From: Holophagales bacterium
GTDB taxonomy: Bacteria > Acidobacteriota > Thermoanaerobaculia > Multivoradales > Multivoraceae
Direction of reading: 5' to 3'
Length of the DNA: 64,000 nt
Assembly: GCA_009836625.1 (NCBI GenBank)
Contig: VXVC01000004.1
Coordinates: forward strand, 1,139,037 to 1,203,036
A program made the translations under genes and the position numbers. The number at the start of each line of letters is the position of its first letter. Within the stretch, counting starts at the first letter, position 1. Positions 59,200-64,000 of this stretch are shown one piece after another. Under the pieces are notes generated by a model, which had not been told where the DNA came from, did no database searches, and worked only from the letters and a program-made list of their open reading frames with translations.

Positions 59200-60333
59200 C
59201 TACTCCGGGAAGAGGCTCCGGTCGAGGCCGGGGATGATCTTCAGCGCGTTGCGGAAGTAGACCTTCTCGAGTACCTCGTCCGACAGGCCGAGCCCGTACA
59301 TCTTCCAGTGGGCGTGGCGTTTGCGGTAGTAGTCGAAGTACTCGTCCCGCGTCTCCAGCACGCGGAAGTAGACGTGGTAGCCCCAGATCGGATCCCAGGA
59401 GTCCTTGCCCATCAGGACGCGGTCCTGGTACTTCTCCATGAAGGCGGCGCCCGTGATCGGCTGCCGGCCGAGCTCGGCGAGGACCGCGCCGAGCTCCGTG
59501 TAGACATTGGGTAGCTCGTCGAGCAGTTTGCCGAGCCGTCCCAGGTCGTTGCCGAACCAGCCGAGATGGGCGTTGATGAACGTCGTGTTCGGGTGATTGC
59601 GGAACAGGTTGTGCTGCTCCTCCATCGTCTGGTCGAACGGAGCGAAGCGGGTCGCGTCGTCGCGCCGCCGGTTCGGGAACATCTTGAGTTCGAGCCAGCG
59701 CTCGTTGTGCTTGTCCCACGGGTCCCAGAACGGCGACGGCTCGCCGACGTGGATCAGGACCGGGATGCCGAGCTCGCCCGCCATCGCCCACACCGGATCG
59801 ATGCGCCGATCGTCGGCCGCCACCCGGTTGCCGTCGACGTCGGTCTGGAACATGCTGAGGTTCTTGTAGATCTTTAGCCCCTGCGCGCCGGCATGGAAGT
59901 CCGCCTCGAGCTGTGCCGCCGCCTCCTCGCCCCAGCCGGGCTCGCCGATGCCGGAGAAGTCGACGTTCGCGTAGACGACGAACCGGCCCGGGTAGCGGCC
60001 CTGGGTACCCGCGATGTTCGCCTTGAGGCGCTCACCCGAGCCGCCGCTCAGGTTGACGAACACGGCCATGTTCATCTCGTCCATCTCCTTGACCATCTGG
60101 TCGATCCGGGCCGGATCGCCGCCGCGGAGGTGGCCGTGGGCGTCGACGAATGGGAACTTCGCGCGTGTGACCGGACCGCCAGGCACCTTGAGGGTCGAGC
60201 GCGGCTCGTAGGCCTCCACGGTCATCTCCTGGCCGGCCGCCGGCAGCGCGGCCGCAAGCAGCAGAGAGGCGAGCAGGAACCCGCCCGGACTATCGGAGAA
60301 AGTCGATCCGTTCGAACGATATGTGAGCGGCAT
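59200..60333 (-). CDS. Secreted amidohydrolase-2 family protein
   Basis: This 377-residue metal-dependent hydrolase/decarboxylase-type barrel has an N-terminal signal (FLLASLLLAAALPAAGQ). The metal-site segments are VDAHGHL (HxH), LIHVGEP, INAHLGWFG and GKDSWD (final Asp). The layout fits amidohydrolase-2 enzymes (2-pyrone-4,6-dicarbaxylate and related hydrolases, or decarboxylases). Secreted members are frequent in acidobacteria and Planctomycetes. A GGAGAAGAAC site precedes the ATG. Convergent with the pectinacetylesterase gene at 10 bases. Confidence 0.85.
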   Translation of the reverse strand: MPLTYRSNGSTFSDSPGGFLLASLLLAAALPAAGQEMTVEAYEPRSTLKVPGGPVTRAKFPFVDAHGHLRGGDPARIDQMVKEMDEMNMAVFVNLSGGSGERLKANIAGTQGRYPGRFVVYANVDFSGIGEPGWGEEAAAQLEADFHAGAQGLKIYKNLSMFQTDVDGNRVAADDRRIDPVWAMAGELGIPVLIHVGEPSPFWDPWDKHNERWLELKMFPNRRRDDATRFAPFDQTMEEQHNLFRNHPNTTFINAHLGWFGNDLGRLGKLLDELPNVYTELGAVLAELGRQPITGAAFMEKYQDRVLMGKDSWDPIWGYHVYFRVLETRDEYFDYYRKRHAHWKMYGLGLSDEVLEKVYFRNALKIIPGLDRSLFPE

Positions 60334-60408
60334 GTTCTCTTCTCCGGTTTCCTGGTTCCTCGTCGAAGCGGTCGGAGTCTACGGGATCGAACCTCCAAAC
60401 TCCGCGCG

Positions 60409-60414
60409 TATACT
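60409..60414 (+). promoter_or_regulatory. -10 box TATACT directly before the 60422 start
   Basis: TATACT, one base from consensus TATAAT, ends seven bases before the ATG of the 60422 gene. The best -35 candidate (TCGAAC, 60387-60392, 16-base spacer) is weak. It heads the six-gene plus-strand set that ends in olsA. Confidence 0.5.
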
Positions 60415-60421
60415 CCCGGCG

Positions 60422-60700
60422 ATGTCCATCGTGCGCGCCGCCGAGGTCGTCGTGCTGCTCTGCACCGTGTACATCGCCTGCGGGCTGGCCTTCGCTCCCT
60501 TCTTCGCCTGGCGCGGGGTCGGCCGCATCGATCCCGCGGCACGATCGGCCGGATTCGGCTTCCGGCTCATCATCCTTCCCGGCGTCGCCGTGCTCTGGCC
60601 CGTCCTCCTGCGGAGGTGGCTGACCGGCCGGCAGCCCCCCTCGGAGCGCAACGCTCATCGCGATGCGGCCGGCGCTCGACCGAGGCAGGCCTCCGGATGA
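60422..60700 (+). CDS. Small two-helix membrane protein
   Basis: This 92-residue protein has two hydrophobic segments (AEVVVLLCTVYIACGLAFA and LIILPGVAVLWPVLLRRWL), with a Trp-Arg-rich loop and an Arg-rich tail. I do not recognise a family. The position before a Rieske/ferric-reductase fusion suggests an accessory subunit, an inference. The start is the ATG seven bases after TATACT; the end overlaps the next gene by four bases. Confidence 0.65.
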   Translation: MSIVRAAEVVVLLCTVYIACGLAFAPFFAWRGVGRIDPAARSAGFGFRLIILPGVAVLWPVLLRRWLTGRQPPSERNAHRDAAGARPRQASG

Positions 60701-60858
60701 TCCGCGGTCTGCGACGGCGTCACCGCCTGGTCTGGACGGTGCTGTTCCCCATCCTGGCGGTCCTGCTCGCCGTCGCGGTCCTCCTTCGTCCCGAGCCGCC
60801 GCTCGTGGACGCCCTTCCCGAAGCGCGTGAGGTCGCGGCGGACGCCGTCGAGCCGTGA
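60697..60858 (+). CDS. Single-helix small membrane protein
   Basis: This 53-residue protein has a basic start (RGLRRRHRL), one membrane helix (VWTVLFPILAVLLAVAVLL) and an acidic tail rich in Pro, Glu and Asp outside the cytoplasm. It is an orphan by sequence, but its ATGA and GTGA overlaps on both sides show it is part of the same translation unit as the next gene. Confidence 0.6.
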   Translation: MIRGLRRRHRLVWTVLFPILAVLLAVAVLLRPEPPLVDALPEAREVAADAVEP

Positions 60859-61925
60859 GCGCCGAGTACCAGGCGGTCCTCTGGAACCGCAACAAGAAGC
60901 TCTACGACCTGACGATCGCGGCCGGCGTCCTCGTGTTCCTCGGTCTCTTCGTCGGAATCGGAGCCGCTACGCGGCCGCAGGCCACGATCGAAACCCTGCT
61001 GATCCGCGGCTTCGGCGCCGGCGCCCTGCTGCTGCTGCACCTCGTGCTCGTAATCGGGCCGCTTTGCCGGCTCGACCGGCGGTTCCTGCCCCTGCTCTAC
61101 AACCGCCGCCACCTCGGCGTCTGCGCGTTCCTGCTGGCTCTCGCCCACGGCGGGTTCTCGATCGTCCAGTTCCACGGCCTCGGGGTCCTGAGTCCCCTGG
61201 TCAGCGTGCTGGCCAGCAACGGGAGCTACGACAGCCTGACCCGGTTCCCGTTCCAGGCGCTCGGCCTGGCGGCCCTCGTCATCCTGTTCCTGCTGGCGGC
61301 GACCTCGCACGACTTCTGGCTCGCCAACCTGACCGCGCCGGTCTGGAAGTCGCTCCACATGCTGGTCTACGTCGCCTACGGGCTGATCCTCGTCCACGTT
61401 GCGCTGGGCAGTCTGCAGGCCCCGGAGCGACCGTCGGCGCTCGCCGTCCTGCTGGTACTCGGCTTCGCCGGCATCGCCTCGTTGCACCTCGTGGCCGGCT
61501 GGCGCGAACGGGCGCCGGCACCGGCCGCCGCGGCGGAAGGCTCCGCGGTCGACGTCTGCGCCGTCTCCGACATTCCCGTCGACCGAGCGCGGATCTTCCT
61601 CCTCGCCGGTGAACGGGTGGCCGTGTTCCGCTATCGCGCAGACGGCGGCGAACGGATCGCGGCCGTCTCCAACGTCTGCCAGCACCAGAACGGCCCGCTG
61701 GGCGAAGGCCGGGTCATCGACGGCTGCATCACCTGCCCCTGGCACGGCTACCAGTACCGTCCCGAGGACGGCTGCTCGCCGCCGCCGTTCACCGAGACGA
61801 TTCCGACCTTCAATGTACGCGTCACGGAGGGCCGGGTGCTGGTTGATCCCCGGCCCAATCCGCCTGGAACCCGCGCCGAGCCGGCGCGGGTCGACGCTGC
61901 AGCCGCTGCCGAGGAGCCTTCGTGA
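60855..61925 (+). CDS. Ferric-reductase-like cytochrome b fused to a Rieske [2Fe-2S] domain
   Basis: This 356-residue protein has two functional parts. Residues about 15-215 have six membrane helices with His pairs in the pattern of the ferric-reductase-like/MsrQ group (LLLHLVLVIG, LALAHGGFSIV, SLHMLVYVAYGLILVHVAL), suggesting two haem b. Residues about 230-340 form a Rieske domain: CQHQNGPLGEG and CITCPWHGYQY, the Cys-x-His and Cys-x-x-His ligand pairs. The Rieske part is of the soluble ferredoxin/dioxygenase type. Start GTG overlaps the previous stop, and the next gene starts by GTGA overlap. It would move electrons between a quinone pool and a cytoplasmic or membrane acceptor. Confidence 0.85.
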   Translation: MSAEYQAVLWNRNKKLYDLTIAAGVLVFLGLFVGIGAATRPQATIETLLIRGFGAGALLLLHLVLVIGPLCRLDRRFLPLLYNRRHLGVCAFLLALAHGGFSIVQFHGLGVLSPLVSVLASNGSYDSLTRFPFQALGLAALVILFLLAATSHDFWLANLTAPVWKSLHMLVYVAYGLILVHVALGSLQAPERPSALAVLLVLGFAGIASLHLVAGWRERAPAPAAAAEGSAVDVCAVSDIPVDRARIFLLAGERVAVFRYRADGGERIAAVSNVCQHQNGPLGEGRVIDGCITCPWHGYQYRPEDGCSPPPFTETIPTFNVRVTEGRVLVDPRPNPPGTRAEPARVDAAAAAEEPS

Positions 61926-62704
61926 CCGGCGACCGCCACGACGACTTCTACGTCGGCTACGTCGACGAGACGCCGCCCGGCATCCGCCGGTTCGCGCGCC
62001 GGCTGGCCGTCGGGCTGATCGCCCTGGCCGCGGCGATCGGTTTCTGTCTGGCTCTGCTCCTCGAACGGTTCGACGAGGGAGTGTTCGAGTACGGCACGGT
62101 GCGCGACTACTCGGGCGAACTGGTCGTCGATCCCCATCCCCGGCTGATCACGGCGGACGGACCGGCCGACGGGTATCTTCTGGTCGCTGTCGGCAAGCAT
62201 GGACTCGACGTGGACGCGGCTCCCGGCCTGCCGTCGCAGTCCGGCACCTCACGGAAGATCGATCTCGAAGGCACGCTGATCCGGAATCCCGAGGGCGCAA
62301 TGCTCGAAGTGCACTCCTTCGAACTCTCGGAGCAGGTCGGCGAAGGTGGCGCCGCGGAAGCGCCCGACTCTCCGGGAGACGCGCAGACCCTCACAGGGGA
62401 AATCGTCGACACGAAGTGCTACCTGGGCGCGATGAAGCCGGGCCGCGGCAAGCCTCACCGAGACTGCGCCTCCCTCTGTATCCGCGGAGGCATCCCGGCG
62501 GCCCTCCTGGTCAGAACGAAGAGCGGAGAGCGGCAACTGGTCCATCTGATGCACGCCTCCGGCCGACCCGTCGGCCCGGAAGTGCTCGACTGGGTGGGCC
62601 AGCCTGTCGAAATCACCGGCCTGCTCCACCACGAAGACGACCGCCTGTTTCTTGTGATCTTCGGCGCCGAGTCGATTCGCGCCGCGGCGGGGACCCGCTC
62701 ATGA
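61922..62704 (+). CDS. Membrane protein with soluble domain bearing conserved-looking cysteines
   Basis: This 260-residue protein has one helix at about residues 29-48 (LAVGLIALAAAIGFCLALLL) and a mostly beta C-terminal region. Near residue 160-195 it carries GEIVDTKCYLGAMKPG and HRDCASLCIRGGIPAALLV, a three-Cys set I have seen in small periplasmic proteins next to electron-transfer genes. No standard haem or iron-sulfur motif matches it. The gene is coupled to the Rieske fusion before it and to olsB after it by four-base overlaps. Confidence 0.68.
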   Translation: MTGDRHDDFYVGYVDETPPGIRRFARRLAVGLIALAAAIGFCLALLLERFDEGVFEYGTVRDYSGELVVDPHPRLITADGPADGYLLVAVGKHGLDVDAAPGLPSQSGTSRKIDLEGTLIRNPEGAMLEVHSFELSEQVGEGGAAEAPDSPGDAQTLTGEIVDTKCYLGAMKPGRGKPHRDCASLCIRGGIPAALLVRTKSGERQLVHLMHASGRPVGPEVLDWVGQPVEITGLLHHEDDRLFLVIFGAESIRAAAGTRS

Positions 62705-63555
62705 CCGATCCGGTCGGCTTCCTCTCCCGAAACGCCGAGTCACCTGGTATCCCCAGCCCCGAACACCTGCCCGACGGACAAATCGAGGCCGGCCCCTACC
62801 GCCTGCGCTTCGCGCGCACCACCGAGGACATCGACCGGCTGCTGACCCTGCGCTTCGAGGTCTTCAACCTGGAACTGGGCGAGGGTCTCGACGAGTCCTA
62901 CGACACCGGCCGCGACACGGACGACTTCGACGCGAGTTGCCACCACATGCTGGTCGAGGAGACGGACGGCACGATGATCGGCACGTACCGGATGCAGACG
63001 GCCGCCATGGCGGCCCGCGGCAATGGCTTCTACTCGGCCATCGAGTACGACCTGGACGCCCTGCCCAGCAGCCTGCTCGATCAGTCGGTCGAGATCGGCC
63101 GAGCCTGCATCCATCGCCGCCACCGGAAGCGGACCGTTCTGTTCCTCCTCTGGCAGGGTCTGGCCCGTTACATGGTCCACAATCGGCTCCGCTACCTGTT
63201 CGGCTGCTGCTCCCTGACCAGCCAGGACCAGGCCGCCGGCATCCGGCTCTACAAGCAGCTCGTCTCGGCCGGGAAGGTCCGGCCGGACCTCGACGTACCG
63301 GTCCTTGGGCACGCCCGCTGCGAGGCGCCGCCCGAGACGGTCGAGAGAGTCCCGGAGGTCGAGTTACCACCCCTGTTCGCAACCTACCTGCGCTACGGCG
63401 CCCTCGTCTGCAGCCGGCCGGCAATCGACCGCGACTTCAAGACGATCGACTACCTGGTGCTGATGGACACGGCCACGCTCAGCCGGCGCATCCGGCTGAT
63501 CTTCGGACTCGACCAGGCTCCGGCGGCCGCTACGGCGCCGCCGGCTGCCACGTAG
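62701..63555 (+). CDS. olsB: L-ornithine N-acyltransferase (OlsB-like GNAT)
   Basis: This 284-residue protein of the hemolysin-like GNAT group has YRLRFARTTEDIDRLLTLRFEVFNLE at the start, CHHMLVEETDGTMIGTYRMQTA, VEIGRACIHRRHRKRTVLFLLWQG (acyl-donor binding loop) and DRDFKTIDYLVLMD near the end, the usual OlsB pattern. OlsB forms the amide bond of lyso-ornithine lipid from 3-hydroxyacyl-ACP. The next gene looks like the OlsA acyltransferase that completes the lipid, so the pair makes this assignment likely. Confidence 0.85.
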   Translation: MTDPVGFLSRNAESPGIPSPEHLPDGQIEAGPYRLRFARTTEDIDRLLTLRFEVFNLELGEGLDESYDTGRDTDDFDASCHHMLVEETDGTMIGTYRMQTAAMAARGNGFYSAIEYDLDALPSSLLDQSVEIGRACIHRRHRKRTVLFLLWQGLARYMVHNRLRYLFGCCSLTSQDQAAGIRLYKQLVSAGKVRPDLDVPVLGHARCEAPPETVERVPEVELPPLFATYLRYGALVCSRPAIDRDFKTIDYLVLMDTATLSRRIRLIFGLDQAPAAATAPPAAT

Positions 63556-63580
63556 AACCGTCAGGCCCGTCGCAGGCTCC

Positions 63581-64000
63581 GTGTCCGGCCTCAACCTCCA
63601 CTTCCCGAGGCGCCTCGTGCGGCTGTGGCGGCTGTTCTGGCGGGGCCCGGCGTTCCTCGTGCTCACTCTGGCCGCGTGGCTGCCGTTGTTCGTCCTGAAG
63701 CCCTTTCTCGCACGCCGCTACCCGACCTGGCGGAAGGTCCGCTCCGGCATCATGCGCCGCTGGGGCCGCGCGTGCCTGGCCGTGCTCGGCTGCCGGGTCA
63801 CGGTCCGGGGTGCGCCGCCAGCGCCGCCCTGCCTGCTGGTTTCGAACCACATCTCTTACATCGACATCCTGGTTCTCGCCGCGCACTCGCCGGCGCGGTT
63901 CGTCTCCAAGGCCGAGATCGCGGACTGGCCCCTGGCCGGAACCGTGTGCCGGACGGTCGACATCCTCTTCGTCGACCGCGGCCGGCGCCGTGACGTCACC
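63581..64000 (+). CDS. olsA: PlsC/OlsA-like O-acyltransferase, 3' end outside window
   Basis: The visible 140 residues start at GTG 63581 with a helix (FLVLTLAAWLPLFVLKPFL) and reach NHISYID, the NHxxxxD acyltransferase box with His and Asp as catalytic pair. FVSKAEIADWPLAGTVCRTV follows. The family covers 1-acylglycerol-3-phosphate acyltransferases; next to olsB it probably acylates lyso-ornithine lipid. The window ends in the frame, before the C-terminal half. Spacing of 25 bases from olsB and the same direction support an operon. Confidence 0.85.
   Translation, partial: MSGLNLHFPRRLVRLWRLFWRGPAFLVLTLAAWLPLFVLKPFLARRYPTWRKVRSGIMRRWGRACLAVLGCRVTVRGAPPAPPCLLVSNHISYIDILVLAAHSPARFVSKAEIADWPLAGTVCRTVDILFVDRGRRRDVT

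Overview
The window is 64 kb of very GC-rich, tightly packed bacterial chromosome. I support 53 protein genes, two of them cut by the window edges. I find no rRNA, tRNA, CRISPR array, insertion sequence or phage gene, and no gene-free stretch above about 150 bases. The organism has two membranes: it carries a TonB receptor, an RND efflux pump, outer-membrane barrels and many lipoproteins. Hopanoid genes, a GWxTD plus von Willebrand A protein, a receptor with a carboxypeptidase-like N-terminal domain, and several secreted PQQ, VOC and amidohydrolase enzymes together suggest Acidobacteriota or a close relative. That placement is an inference with no marker gene behind it.

Layout. 1-8.8 kb: two secreted VOC proteins, an RND pump with its adaptor, two hydrolases (one a haloalkane dehalogenase), and a phosphosugar isomerase-like protein. 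8.9-12.3 kb: a single-chain biotin-dependent acyl-CoA carboxylase. 12.3-22 kb: a secreted propeller protein, a di-haem cytochrome c, a beta-lactamase-fold hydrolase, a PQQ dehydrogenase and a Tat-exported Gfo/Idh/MocA oxidoreductase. 22-26 kb: an unusual minus-strand set of an HMG-CoA lyase-like enzyme, an NCS2 permease with a C-terminal RsbW-like ATPase domain, a GPP34 protein and a STAS protein. 26-31 kb: a lipid-linked glycosyltransferase, a methyltransferase and a GWxTD/VWA protein. 31-34 kb: a PLP decarboxylase and a luciferase-like enzyme. 33.7-38.6 kb: a hopanoid cluster (shc, hpnH, hpnA, hpnG). 38.6-41.7 kb: envelope proteins and an oxidoreductase. 41.8-52.7 kb: a small His/Cys protein, a TonB receptor, and two ABC exporters with three permeases, one carrying a peptidase-like domain that has lost its active site. 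52.7-60.3 kb: a second PQQ dehydrogenase, a lipoprotein, a crotonase, CcmC, a second luciferase-like enzyme, a pectinacetylesterase-like lipoprotein and an amidohydrolase. 60.4 kb to the end: two small membrane proteins, a ferric-reductase/Rieske fusion, a cysteine-bearing membrane protein, and an OlsB/OlsA pair for ornithine lipids, most joined by start/stop overlaps.

The strongest candidate for something new is the 22.1-25.0 kb cluster. It puts a transporter, an anti-sigma-kinase-like domain and a STAS antagonist side by side, which looks like a partner-switching module attached to a permease. Second is the TonB/ABC operon with its degenerate M1-like domain. Third is the coupling of a Rieske/cytochrome-b-like membrane system to ornithine-lipid synthesis. 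A recurring regulatory theme is a TANNNT box 6-11 bases before the start codon of about a dozen genes, which suggests widespread leaderless or near-leaderless transcripts.
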